A stretch of 47,605 nucleotides of DNA from Ignavibacteriales bacterium (GTDB taxonomy: Bacteria > Bacteroidota > Ignavibacteria > UBA10030 > SZUA-254), in contig JACRFD010000068.1 of assembly GCA_016218025.1 (NCBI GenBank), positions 1-47,605 of the forward strand, read 5' to 3'. Shown here piece after piece: positions 26,562 to 35,418 of the stretch (position 1 is the first letter of the stretch; every line of letters begins with the position of its first letter). Both the position numbers and the translations under genes were made by a program. The notes under the pieces are model-generated. The model saw only the letters and a program-made list of their open reading frames with translations. It made no database searches and was not told the origin of the DNA.

Positions 26562-28007
26562 TTATTTTAATTTATATCCGACCTGAAGCAGGACATTATG
26601 TGAGTCAGTACTGTTGGCGTTGACATTTGATTGCCACATATCATTGTACTTCAGTGTACCGTATTCGTATCCACAATCAACCAGGATGTTTCCAAAACTT
26701 AATCCAACGCCTGCAGAATAAACTGCTCCGCTTGCCGGATCACCTATCAATCCTTCACCGGCGGGTGTGAATGCTTCGATCTCTTCCCGTGCACCCGCAC
26801 GTAAACTCAACCATTTTTTATAATTATATTCAATACCAACGCGAAAAGCTTTACTGCTTACCCATGGATAAAGCTCGTTACCTTGGGCGGGAGTATAGAT
26901 TGCATCGGCATAAGGTTGAACTGCATAATCAACACCAATATTGACTTTCTCCGAAGGACGAATTGCCAGACCGAGTGTGTAAAACCAAGGATATTTTATT
27001 TTATCGGAACCGGTTTCAGATACTGAATTTTTCGAATTTCCTACAAATGATTCTTTAACATGCTTCCATTTTCTCGTTATTGTTGCATCAGGTCTCAAGG
27101 ATATTCCAATCGAATAATAATCCTGTTCAATTAATAATCCGATAATGGGTATAATGCCTGAATAATCCGATGTACCATTGATTGAACTGCCGGAGTATAC
27201 CGAATCCAGAATGTACGAGTTATATAAAAATCTGAGATGCCCTCTTTCGGTACGGTTCTGCATATCATCAGATGAACCGGTTAACATCGCAAGTGAGATT
27301 CCCAAATTTACACCATCAACAGGAACTACCGCAATTGCCGGTGTTATAGTGTAAATTGCACCTTTCCTTTGACGAATAAATTGGTACCATTCAACAAACA
27401 ACGTATCACCTTGAGTCACAACGGGAATTGGATACGGACGATAGTTGCCGAGATATGGATTTAATGCATTGTTATTCCGATAATAGTGATTGAGGTTGAA
27501 TAATTCAGAATAACCGATTCCTCCGCCAAACTTCACACCAAATAATTCAAACGGAATACCAGCAGTTATCACTGAAGGACTGGCAACCGTCTTGCTCTGT
27601 TCCCATCCCGGTTTTATTTTATCAAACGGTTTATGTAAAAAATCGGTTGAGTCTCTTATAATTTCGGGATCCTTTATTCCCTCGAAACGATTTTCCATCA
27701 TCAAACTCAGATCAGCATAAAATCTGTTTGGATTCCATCTTTGACTTTGTTCATAGTTCAATTTTTTCCAATTGCCTCCGACACTGAATTCAATAGATTC
27801 AAGTTTCCCGAGGATTGCCGGATTTGAGAAAAGAGAACTGACACCTGCTCCTGCCGCAACACTTGCACCGCCCATTGTTCTGGATCGCACATCAGATGTA
27901 TTAAACTTCTCGAGGCCTTGATATGTTAATGGATCGGCAACGTTTTGTGCCTGGCTTAAATTTAAAAAAATTGTAAAAAGCAATAAAACCGTCAGTAAAT
28001 TCTTCAT
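26562..28007 (-). CDS. Outer-membrane beta-barrel protein (OmpP1/FadL-like)
   Basis: 481 residues with a signal peptide (1-20, NLSQAQ). The N-terminal RTMGGASVAAGAGVSSLFSNPAILGK matches the hatch/start region of OmpP1/FadL/PorV-like barrels. The rest is alternating amphipathic strands with aromatic girdles, ending in LLQVGYKLK. Its ATG overlaps the stop of the PorV/PorQ-like gene by one base, so the two are translationally coupled. A role in outer-membrane passage of polysaccharide products, or as a T9SS accessory barrel, is inferred from position between the TonB system and the secreted enzymes. The specific substrate is unknown. Confidence 0.75.
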   Translation of the reverse strand: MKNLLTVLLLFTIFLNLSQAQNVADPLTYQGLEKFNTSDVRSRTMGGASVAAGAGVSSLFSNPAILGKLESIEFSVGGNWKKLNYEQSQRWNPNRFYADLSLMMENRFEGIKDPEIIRDSTDFLHKPFDKIKPGWEQSKTVASPSVITAGIPFELFGVKFGGGIGYSELFNLNHYYRNNNALNPYLGNYRPYPIPVVTQGDTLFVEWYQFIRQRKGAIYTITPAIAVVPVDGVNLGISLAMLTGSSDDMQNRTERGHLRFLYNSYILDSVYSGSSINGTSDYSGIIPIIGLLIEQDYYSIGISLRPDATITRKWKHVKESFVGNSKNSVSETGSDKIKYPWFYTLGLAIRPSEKVNIGVDYAVQPYADAIYTPAQGNELYPWVSSKAFRVGIEYNYKKWLSLRAGAREEIEAFTPAGEGLIGDPASGAVYSAGVGLSFGNILVDCGYEYGTLKYNDMWQSNVNANSTDSHNVLLQVGYKLK

Positions 28008-29068
28008 CAGAATTTTGCTCCTAAACTAATTCGGTGGACTTTTGTAAGATAAGACCCCATATCGCCGTAACTATAATCGAACAAGAACAGAACCGAACCG
28101 AGCTCTTTAGAAACTCCGGCACCGAATGTAAGTCCATCTGAATCATAATTAAATTTATATCCCGACCTCAATGAAAATATTCCGTCATAATTATATTCAG
28201 TCCCTAAATGCATTTGCTGCAGATAATCATTCGGTTGAAACATATCGAAAGCAAGTGTTATCCTGTGTTTATCCTCCGGATAGAACAAAGCATTCTTGCC
28301 AACTAAGTCTGCCGATGTTCCCAATCTGAAAGTGAGCGGTGCGGGAAATTGTTTTTTTGCAAACTTTACTTGAGAACCGAAATTTTGCACAGCCGCAGCA
28401 ATTTGAACTGTATGATAACCGGTATTGTACAACATCCCGAAATCGAACAACATTACCCTGCCATTTGTTTTGTAAGTCTCTTCTGTAAATGTTCCTGGGA
28501 TTTCACCGGGAATCCTGACCTTGACTTCGGCATCGTTCCATAAATCTTCAGCTACATACTTCACTGTTATTCCGGTGGAAAATTTTGAGGTCAAATTTCG
28601 TGCATATGAAAGACCGACTAAATAAGATTTCGGAGAAAATGTACGACCGGTTAAGCCGGGATTATAATATAAAGATGAACCACTTCCGAATCTGCCGAGC
28701 TGATCGACGCGGGTTTCCTCGATCTCACCAAAACTCACATACTGAAGCTGTAATCCAATTGATCCCCAATCCCCCATCGGTAGAGCATATGCCCATGCAA
28801 GTTGTTTTGTATCGAATAACCAAAATGTAAGAGTAGTTGTAACTTCCTGGAGTGAACCACACGATAAACCTGCCGGATTCCAAAATACTCCATCAGATCC
28901 TGTGGCTAAAGTTACGTACGCATCTCCCATGGCAGTTGCACGGGCAGTGGGCATTACTTTTAAAAATTGAAATGATGTTGTCCCGACTTTTTGAGCAAAC
29001 GTGAAAGAAGCACAACCCAAAATAAAAATCAGAACCAGTAATGTTGTTAATTTTGAATTCTTATTCAT
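28007..29068 (-). CDS. PorV/PorQ-family outer-membrane barrel protein
   Basis: 353 residues with a signal peptide (1-25). The segment FLKVMPTARATAMGDAYVTLATGSDGVFWNPAGL is the N-terminal signature of the PorV/PorQ family, and the remainder is barrel strands finishing in RISLGAKF. PorV is the T9SS outer-membrane shuttle that carries cargo to the sortase; several PorV-like paralogues per genome occur in Ignavibacteria-like lineages. Here a copy sits inside a polysaccharide operon that also encodes T9SS cargo, 7 nt after the cargo-like protein at 29076-31316. It may be a dedicated carrier for the enzymes of this locus, which is inference. Confidence 0.8.
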   Translation of the reverse strand: MNKNSKLTTLLVLIFILGCASFTFAQKVGTTSFQFLKVMPTARATAMGDAYVTLATGSDGVFWNPAGLSCGSLQEVTTTLTFWLFDTKQLAWAYALPMGDWGSIGLQLQYVSFGEIEETRVDQLGRFGSGSSLYYNPGLTGRTFSPKSYLVGLSYARNLTSKFSTGITVKYVAEDLWNDAEVKVRIPGEIPGTFTEETYKTNGRVMLFDFGMLYNTGYHTVQIAAAVQNFGSQVKFAKKQFPAPLTFRLGTSADLVGKNALFYPEDKHRITLAFDMFQPNDYLQQMHLGTEYNYDGIFSLRSGYKFNYDSDGLTFGAGVSKELGSVLFLFDYSYGDMGSYLTKVHRISLGAKF

Positions 29069-29075
29069 AAGATAC

Positions 29076-31316
29076 TTATTGAATGATTACAAATTTACCG
29101 TGCGTTCGATTACCATCGGGAGTATCAACTACATAGAAATAAACTCCGGAAGCTATAATTTGATTATTTCTGGTCACTTGCATGTACTCTTCAGAATAAA
29201 AATCCGAATTATGTTCAATCGTCTCAATCAATTGTCCGCTGTATGAATAAATTCGAATTGTGCATTTATTCGGAAGATGATAAAATCCAATTTTTTGTCC
29301 GGCATCACCGCCAGCCGCTGTAACACCCTCGAATCCTGAATGGACAATAAACGGATTAGGTACGACATAAACTTTTTCAAGAGAAGAGGTACCGGGCATT
29401 CTTGTTTGATGCAAAGTTATCTGTGTACGACCGCTTTTTTGACCGGCAGTATCAACAGAAAGAACCGAGTAATAGAACGCTTCTCCTTCATGCACAGTTG
29501 AATCTATGTAAACATATTTTCCGTCAACATAGAATGCTGGATCCAGTGAAGTAATGCTCGCCAAAAGCGTCCATGGTCCAAGGGGATGTGTGGATTTTGA
29601 TATTTCATAATGACTGAATTGATTATTGAACGATTCAACTTGTGGTCCCCAAGTTATGTCATTCCTTGCAAGCGAATCTGTCTCTACTGTAAATACTGGC
29701 GATGGAATTATTTGCGGAATTTTATAAATACCACTAGAAGGTGTTAAGTCGGGTTTAAATTGAACTGAATCCACATAACCGTCATATTTTTTTAATCTTG
29801 CGTTTGTATATAATTGAATCGCTCTGTCGGCAACGTCTCTTATTGTTACAACTTTTGAATTTACATATTCCGGTAATTGATAACCCTGCGGATTTACAAT
29901 CGAGTCGTATAAATAATTACTTCCCTGTGTCCATGCATCATGATTTACACCGCCCCAGGTGATTGGTCTTGACCAGTTAGGAACCGGATTAAAATTATAG
30001 ACAGCATCGCTTTCGGTACATCTTTCACCGCATCCGCCACCTTCATCCCAAAGCACCGTATCTCTTCCGGCTAACTCACGAATGCGTGCTGCACCATAAC
30101 CGGCAACCTGAGCGATTGAAAAGCTCATTTTCTCACCGGGGAATAATTTGTATGGACCGAAAACTAAAACATGTCCGATACCGAACTTATTTGATTGTCT
30201 CCAGTTGTAACTTCCCCGTCCAGTCCAATATAAAGTTCTGTATGGATAATAACCACCGCGATAAATATTGTTTTTCCTGACTTTAGAATTGTCCAGATAA
30301 TCTTTAATTTTTGAAAGACTTAGCAGTCCGGTTTCCATTCTATTCAGGTAAGGTTGTTTGATTTTATTGTTAGCATCAAAGACATAAGTTGTATCACCTG
30401 AAGCAATCTGAATTTTTGTCTCTCCCTTCAACGATAATTTTTCAGTATCGTAATGTAAAGGGAAATATCCGATTGCCTGAGGAGATAATAAGCCACCGCC
30501 GTTTTTACCGGATGCAGCCCATTCGGTATAATATCTCGGATCTGGATTTCCATTACCGTCGATGCTGTAATTCATCCACCTGCTCAAATTGAAACGCGGA
30601 TACAAATCGCGTTCAACCATATCGGCTCCATCCCAGCGATTGTATGTTCGCTCGTAACCAAACATAGATGGATTCAATGCCCATGCGAAACCAACCAGAA
30701 CATCGTAAAGAGTATCATGCCTTGCCGGTGTTCCTATATCACGATCTGTTTCACCTGTATTTTCCATTTCGTATTCATAAATTATGAAATCATCATAATC
30801 CGGATGGCTCCACGCCCTGCTTGTTCGTGTAATAGTAATCCCGACGCTTGTAGCCCATTTTGCTACAATAATTTCATCAGCTTCGTCAGGATTGTAAGAT
30901 GGATTTAAATTCCCGTTTTCCAGTACAGGATAATTTTCTGTTCGTTCGAGGGAGATTGGAAAACTATACCGTTCCGCAGCAGGTTCACCAACGAGAGCAC
31001 CGCAATAAGAATAAAATCTAGCCACGGTATCAGGTCTGCTTATCGCAAGATAGATTCCTCCTCCGAATGAATTATACTGTCCGTTATACTGAACTCCGTC
31101 AACATCCACCGCCGAAAAACCGGGCCACTCAAATGAAGGCACTCCCAGCAACGATCCACCTGAACCCTGATCATAAGCCCGTCCGATTTCACCTGTGTTG
31201 AAGACAGTCTCATGCAGCATTCCCCTCTGGTGAACGCGGTAATCACGGATTTGAGCAACACCAAGCTGGATAGCAGTAAGCAGTAACAATAATAATATCT
31301 GATAATTCTTTTTCAT
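29076..31316 (-). CDS. Large exported protein with FnIII-like domain and T9SS-like tail, paired with the TonB receptor
   Basis: About 746 residues from the ATG at 31316. A longer frame to 31379 would overlap the TonB receptor gene and begins with a sequence that is not signal-like, whereas MKKNYQILLLLLLTAIQLGVAQ at 31316 is a signal peptide. The N-terminal 450 residues (RDYRVHQRGMLHETVFNTGEIG) resemble exported proteins of Ignavibacteria-type genomes that lie beside TonB receptors. A fibronectin-III-like domain (about 545-640) and a sorting-like end follow (VYVVPNPFIVHSGF, GVYFYVVDTPDG, GKFVIIQ). It occupies the place where a Bacteroidetes SusD would be, but no SusD signature is present. A surface glycan-binding role is plausible and unproven. 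Confidence 0.7.
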   Translation of the reverse strand: MKKNYQILLLLLLTAIQLGVAQIRDYRVHQRGMLHETVFNTGEIGRAYDQGSGGSLLGVPSFEWPGFSAVDVDGVQYNGQYNSFGGGIYLAISRPDTVARFYSYCGALVGEPAAERYSFPISLERTENYPVLENGNLNPSYNPDEADEIIVAKWATSVGITITRTSRAWSHPDYDDFIIYEYEMENTGETDRDIGTPARHDTLYDVLVGFAWALNPSMFGYERTYNRWDGADMVERDLYPRFNLSRWMNYSIDGNGNPDPRYYTEWAASGKNGGGLLSPQAIGYFPLHYDTEKLSLKGETKIQIASGDTTYVFDANNKIKQPYLNRMETGLLSLSKIKDYLDNSKVRKNNIYRGGYYPYRTLYWTGRGSYNWRQSNKFGIGHVLVFGPYKLFPGEKMSFSIAQVAGYGAARIRELAGRDTVLWDEGGGCGERCTESDAVYNFNPVPNWSRPITWGGVNHDAWTQGSNYLYDSIVNPQGYQLPEYVNSKVVTIRDVADRAIQLYTNARLKKYDGYVDSVQFKPDLTPSSGIYKIPQIIPSPVFTVETDSLARNDITWGPQVESFNNQFSHYEISKSTHPLGPWTLLASITSLDPAFYVDGKYVYIDSTVHEGEAFYYSVLSVDTAGQKSGRTQITLHQTRMPGTSSLEKVYVVPNPFIVHSGFEGVTAAGGDAGQKIGFYHLPNKCTIRIYSYSGQLIETIEHNSDFYSEEYMQVTRNNQIIASGVYFYVVDTPDGNRTHGKFVIIQ

Positions 31317-31329
31317 AAAATTCACTTGA

Positions 31330-34176
31330 TTACATATTGAGGACCAGACCGATGTTGATCGATCGAGGCATGTTGTCATAAAGCAAAAATGTTTGATCGG
31401 CTAAGAATGGTGCAAAATCATCGAAGTAATGCAACATATCCCGATTTTCCTCATACTTTGTCAGATTACGATTAAGATAGCTTCCTCCTGTAGAGGTAGT
31501 TGCACTTTGAAATATTCCGGAATAAGAATAAATCCTTGAATTGAAGAGGTTGTTTACCTCAATATAAAATGTTGCGGTAGTGCCGAATAGTTTTTGAATT
31601 TTTTTACTGACTTTTAATTTGGTATTGTATTCAGCAGGAGTTCTCATATTATTGACTAAAAGTTCTTTCTCACCTGCACGAGTGTAGGTATACGGCCTGC
31701 CGCTTCTTGCGAAACCATTTATTCCTATCGTAATTTGCTCCAAAGGATAAATATTTCCCATAGCCCAGCCCCAATTATCGCCTGTATTTAATGCAAGGTT
31801 GACTATGAGATTATGTGTGCGGTCGAAATCCATTAATATATCTTTCGGATCGGGCAACTCTTTTGAGAACGAACCTTTAGGAGGATTTTCTCTAAAAATC
31901 GGAGAGGCATTGAATGGTGTGCTGCTTTTTCCGGTTGCAACTCCGTATGTGTAATTAACAGATCCTGTCAGAAATCCTTCCCGCTTGGCAACCGCAATTC
32001 GAAATCCCCTTATATCTGCATAATCGCGATTAACAAATGTCGAATACATTGTTTGTGTAATATCATAAAAGAATGCACGCTGAATAAGATTCTTAACATC
32101 TTTATAATAACCGCTGAAGTCTAAAGTGAATCCGTCTCCAAATCCTTGAGTGATGCCGACATCATAACTGTCCGTTTCCTGAGGAAGTAATCGCGGATTG
32201 CCGATCTGCATTCTCGCAAATCCGATGCGGGGTAATTGCGAAGAAATTGTTCTTTCGAAAGAAGGCCTTTGAACGAACGCACCATAATTCAAATGAAATA
32301 CTGTAAATGTTGTAATCGGAAATGATATGCCGATTCTGGGTTGCAATCTTCCCAAAGTGGGTGTTTTTTCTTTAGGAGCTTTCTCGCGGTCATAAACAAA
32401 TAAACCCGAATCATTCAGATAATATCGGAAAGGCGAAAAGAGATCTTTATAATATTCCACATTCTGGTTCCAAAGATCCCATCTGATACCGACATTCGCA
32501 ATCATCCCTTCAAACTCCATCTTATCCTGCCCGTAGATTCCCAGCTCAAACGGTTTAGCATTGTAAAATTCATTACGTTCGGTTTCATCCGACCGTATGT
32601 TGGTACGATTCGATACATCGATCGTATAATAATTTGCCTGCACACCGGTCATCACCTGATGATCATTAGTTAACTGGCTTGTAAGTGATCCATCAAACGA
32701 CAGTGTACTTGTTTGTTCTGTTCGGTAATCATCATCAATCGCTCCAACGGTGAAGTAATCTGGGGTTTTGTCATATTTTCCCCAGATGATCTTGCTGTAA
32801 TCTCCTGCGTAACCGGAAGGTTCAGTTACAGGAGACCCATCGACATAGTTAGTTGCAAGACGGCTTAATTTCAAATCATAAAAAGTATTTTCCGACAAAG
32901 TGTGTGAGAAACGCACACCAAGCTGCAGGTTCTCCTCTCTTGAATATGATAGACCCAGTTCTCTGTCCCATAACCAGTTCAACAACCCGTTTGTACGATA
33001 TGATCTAAACAGATGAGTTCTTTCGTTGGAGTAAGTACCAAGAAATCTTAAAACCATTCCCTTCCTCAAATCTTGAACAAGATTACCCATGATCTGACGT
33101 TTTATATCAGGCTCGCTTGTTGGAATGATGGGCCATTCATTCTCAATCCGAGTTGCCAAAAATAATCTTCCATTCTGAGATACAGGACCTCCGATTGTAA
33201 CATCGGCTGTATAATCCATTAGATCATCATACTGTTTATTCAAATCCCGTCTTCCTTGTTTCATCCAGAGAGTATATGCAATTTGTGACAAAGTAACGGT
33301 ATCGAGACCGTAACGGCTGTCGAAACCATTTCCGATTGTGCTGTAATATCTTTGTCCTTCTGTCGATGAAATATCTGTACCGAGCCATTTTTCCGGTGAA
33401 TCAAGAAGTTTCAAATATGGATTGGCACTCGAATCGAAAACACTTGGACCAAAATGTTTTTTACCTGCCATTCGCGTTCTGAACTCCGCACGAGATCGCC
33501 ATCTGTCTGATTGAGCTTCTTTCATACTGATATTCACAACGCCCGATTGTGCATTCCCATACTGTGCACCGAATCCGCTCGTTATTATCTCAACTTCCTC
33601 CAATGCACTTACCATAGGAGTAAATGCGCTCGAGCTATTAAGCGGATTTACCACGCTCATCCCCTGAATGTTATATAATTCTTCACCTTCTCTACCCCCA
33701 CGGAAATGACCATCAACAACATCGGACGACAAGGTTAGAAGGTCGTTCAAATTTTGTATCTGCGGAATTGCAAGCAGTTCTTCGGGACGCACGATCAAGC
33801 TGGATGTTGTTTTATCCTCCTCAACATCCGGGCGTTTTGCAACAACTTGAACCTCGGGAAGATCGACAGTTGTTTGGAGAAGAAGGTAATCGAGGGTGGT
33901 TGTTCTGCTCACATTCACAATAACTTTTTGCTGAACAACTGTTTGAAACCCGACAATAGATGCGGACACATCATATTCTCCGGGAGGAACGTTGAGTATG
34001 AAAAATGAGCCATCGATTCCTGTAGATGATCCAAGTTTGGTTCCTTTTACAACAACATGGGCTCCGGGGATCGGTTCTTTTGTTGAAACATCACTGACCG
34101 TTCCAGCGATTTTTCCAGTGTTCTGAGAGAAAATTAAGGATGTGAATAAAAATATATAAACTAATAAAAATTTCAT
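31330..34176 (-). CDS. TonB-dependent receptor with carboxypeptidase-like regulatory domain
   Basis: 948 residues from the ATG at 34176 with a GGAGT site 5 nt before it; an upstream TTG at 34188 overlaps that site. A signal peptide (about 1-18) is followed by a CarboxypepD_reg-like domain (about 22-105: GKIAGTVSDVSTKEPIPGAHV, PGEYDVSASIVGF), a plug domain (about 120-225, with IQNLNDLLTLSSDVVDG and GFGAQYGNAQSGVVNISM) and a 22-strand-type barrel to the C-terminus. It imports substrate across the outer membrane using TonB/ExbBD energy. It is the first gene of the operon, directly after the regulator's terminator. No SusD gene follows; instead come the protein at 29076 and two barrels. Oligouronate uptake is inferred from context. 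Confidence 0.88.
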   Translation of the reverse strand: MKFLLVYIFLFTSLIFSQNTGKIAGTVSDVSTKEPIPGAHVVVKGTKLGSSTGIDGSFFILNVPPGEYDVSASIVGFQTVVQQKVIVNVSRTTTLDYLLLQTTVDLPEVQVVAKRPDVEEDKTTSSLIVRPEELLAIPQIQNLNDLLTLSSDVVDGHFRGGREGEELYNIQGMSVVNPLNSSSAFTPMVSALEEVEIITSGFGAQYGNAQSGVVNISMKEAQSDRWRSRAEFRTRMAGKKHFGPSVFDSSANPYLKLLDSPEKWLGTDISSTEGQRYYSTIGNGFDSRYGLDTVTLSQIAYTLWMKQGRRDLNKQYDDLMDYTADVTIGGPVSQNGRLFLATRIENEWPIIPTSEPDIKRQIMGNLVQDLRKGMVLRFLGTYSNERTHLFRSYRTNGLLNWLWDRELGLSYSREENLQLGVRFSHTLSENTFYDLKLSRLATNYVDGSPVTEPSGYAGDYSKIIWGKYDKTPDYFTVGAIDDDYRTEQTSTLSFDGSLTSQLTNDHQVMTGVQANYYTIDVSNRTNIRSDETERNEFYNAKPFELGIYGQDKMEFEGMIANVGIRWDLWNQNVEYYKDLFSPFRYYLNDSGLFVYDREKAPKEKTPTLGRLQPRIGISFPITTFTVFHLNYGAFVQRPSFERTISSQLPRIGFARMQIGNPRLLPQETDSYDVGITQGFGDGFTLDFSGYYKDVKNLIQRAFFYDITQTMYSTFVNRDYADIRGFRIAVAKREGFLTGSVNYTYGVATGKSSTPFNASPIFRENPPKGSFSKELPDPKDILMDFDRTHNLIVNLALNTGDNWGWAMGNIYPLEQITIGINGFARSGRPYTYTRAGEKELLVNNMRTPAEYNTKLKVSKKIQKLFGTTATFYIEVNNLFNSRIYSYSGIFQSATTSTGGSYLNRNLTKYEENRDMLHYFDDFAPFLADQTFLLYDNMPRSINIGLVLNM

Positions 34177-34181
34177 GTAGT

Positions 34182-34186
34182 ACTCC
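34182..34186 (-). promoter_or_regulatory. Ribosome binding site deciding the start at 34176
   Basis: GGAGT on the minus strand, 5 nt before the ATG, fixes the start of the TonB receptor gene. Confidence 0.75.
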
Positions 34187-34322
34187 AAACCATCGTTGTT
34201 GTGTCTGGATGATATTGAAAAAAATCTAAGTTAAGTAATTGAATTATTTTAGAAATCGAACTGAATTGTCTATGATTCAAATTCAGTATCAACTCCAGTG
34301 GTTATGGATAATGATTTAAACT

Positions 34323-34359
34323 AAAAAACGTCAATGTTTCTATACTTTTGACATTGACG
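34323..34359 (-). terminator. Rho-independent terminator overlapping the end of the GntR gene
   Basis: On the minus strand a perfect 9-bp stem CGTCAATGT / ACATTGACG (34351-34359 with 34329-34337) is followed by six T's (34323-34328). The regulator's TAG stop (34340-34342) lies in the 13-nt loop. It isolates the regulator from the operon downstream. Confidence 0.85.
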
Positions 34360-35113
34360 CTTGAACTTTCAACATTTTTTCAGCATGCTCTTCGGCAATT
34401 TGTAAATGTTGATTCATCGCTTCTTTTGCCTTATTTGCATCTCTCTTGAGAATACCATCAAGTATCTGTAGGTGCCATTTCAAAGCTGATTCTTTTGCAT
34501 CGGTGTTGGTTGCATAAACGGATGATTTTATTTCTGGGATCAGCTTATGAATTGGTGCAAGGATCAGGGGCATAAGGGAATTTTGTGAAGCTTTCGAAAT
34601 ATCAAGATGAAATTTCATATCGAGTAAAGCCAACTGGGCAAATCCTCCCTCACACGATTTGAATTCTTCTATGTCTTTTTGTAATTGTTTGGCATCTTCT
34701 TTCGTATGGTTTATTGCCGCAAGAGCTGCCATCGATGGTTCAATTATTTGTCGGGCATGAACGATGTCGATAACACAGTTACGCTCCACATTCAGTTGCA
34801 AATATAACTGCATGTGATCGGTAATCATATCTGAGGATGATTCCCTGACAAACATACCTTTTCCTTTGACGATTGAGATAAGTCCTTTAGCACTTAACAT
34901 TCTTAGGGCTTCTCTTACCGCTGTACGACTGACGCTGAATTGACTGCAAAGTTCAATCTCGGATGGCAACTTATCTCCGGGGGAGAATTTCTTGATCCGA
35001 ATTGCATCTTCAATTTGTGATGCTACAATTTGACTTAATGTTTCACGATTTTCAACTGGTGTAAAAATAATATTATCTCCTTTTGGATTAACATGTAAGA
35101 TGTAAGATGTCAT
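34340..35113 (-). CDS. FadR-subfamily GntR transcriptional regulator
   Basis: 257 residues from the ATG at 35113. The N-terminal winged helix-turn-helix shows KFSPGDKLPSEIELCSQF and VSRTAVREALRMLSAKGLI (about 43-80). The C-terminal all-helical FCD domain (about 100-245) has the usual Asp/His ligands, with HARQIIEPSMAALAA, LDMKFHLDISKAS and WHLQILDGIL. FadR-type regulators in such loci (UxuR/ExuR/KdgR-like roles) sense uronate intermediates. The gene has its own promoter, a palindromic operator over the start region and a terminator. The start is uncertain: the predicted transcript would begin about 5 nt before this ATG, while a strong AAAAGGAG (35077-35084) lies 14 codons inside, ahead of two ATT codons. 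Confidence 0.88.
   Translation of the reverse strand: MTSYILHVNPKGDNIIFTPVENRETLSQIVASQIEDAIRIKKFSPGDKLPSEIELCSQFSVSRTAVREALRMLSAKGLISIVKGKGMFVRESSSDMITDHMQLYLQLNVERNCVIDIVHARQIIEPSMAALAAINHTKEDAKQLQKDIEEFKSCEGGFAQLALLDMKFHLDISKASQNSLMPLILAPIHKLIPEIKSSVYATNTDAKESALKWHLQILDGILKRDANKAKEAMNQHLQIAEEHAEKMLKVQASMSKV
35077..35084 (-). promoter_or_regulatory. Strong internal ribosome site in the GntR gene, pointing to a non-AUG start
   Basis: AAAAGGAG on the minus strand is the best ribosome site near this gene, yet it lies about 30 nt inside the longest frame. In-frame codons 5 and 8 nt downstream are both ATT (35071 and 35068); no in-frame ATG, GTG or TTG follows at a useful distance. Confidence 0.4.
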
Positions 35114-35123
35114 ACATCATACA
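35101..35123 (-). promoter_or_regulatory. Palindromic operator of the GntR regulator
   Basis: A 23-bp palindrome centred on 35112 has arms TGTAAGATGT (35101-35110) and ACATCATACA (35114-35123), pairing at 9 of 10 positions. A further TGTAAGA (35094-35100) extends it as a direct repeat. It begins 1 nt after the -10 box and spans the predicted transcription start, as expected for autorepression by a GntR dimer. Identity of the binding protein is inferred. Confidence 0.65.
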
Positions 35124-35124
35124 A

Positions 35125-35153
35125 ATTGTAATGAATTCCCTGAAAATAGTCAA
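35125..35153 (-). promoter_or_regulatory. Sigma-70-type promoter of the GntR gene
   Basis: On the minus strand, TTGACT (35148-35153), a 17-nt spacer and TACAAT (35125-35130) match the consensus at 5/6 each. The expected start point is near 35118, inside the operator. Confidence 0.65.
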
Positions 35154-35360
35154 GCAAAAAAATTAAAAATGTTGAAATTTATAAAAAATCGACAAAATTA
35201 AAGGAGTTAAAAATAGACACAACCGAGAGAAGAAACATTAGAAGAACAGTTAACTTGAGGTAGGGTGATTATAAAGTATATTGAAAAATTTCAATTTTAA
35301 AATTTTCACTATACTTTTAGATGAGAATAGACAGGTATTAATAAACTTGGTAGATGAAAT

Positions 35361-35392
35361 AAAAAAGGGACGATCGGTTAAGACAGTCCCTT
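35361..35392 (-). terminator. Rho-independent terminator after hppA
   Basis: On the minus strand, a 7-bp stem AAGGGAC / GTCCCTT (35386-35392 with 35365-35371) runs into a T tract at 35361-35366. It lies 27 nt past the H+-pyrophosphatase stop. The remaining 35154-35360 is AT-rich with no other structure seen. Confidence 0.75.
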
Positions 35393-35418
35393 GAAAATAA
35401 ATTTCAATCAACTCAATT

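Larger units (their letters stand above)
8599..34176 (-). other. Probable 16-gene operon for uronic-acid polysaccharide use
   Basis: Sixteen minus-strand genes follow each other with gaps of at most about 75 nt. Overlaps are 4 nt (GH88/DUF4861) and 1 nt (PorV-like/barrel); many gaps are 5-17 nt. No terminator hairpin was found between 34176 and 8599. A terminator lies just upstream (34323-34359, ending the regulator gene) and another just downstream (8502-8544). The 146 nt before the first gene (34177-34322) must hold the promoter; an inverted repeat CTGAATT/AATTCAG (34261-34267 with 34280-34286) lies there, but I found no convincing -35/-10 pair. Confidence 0.65.
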
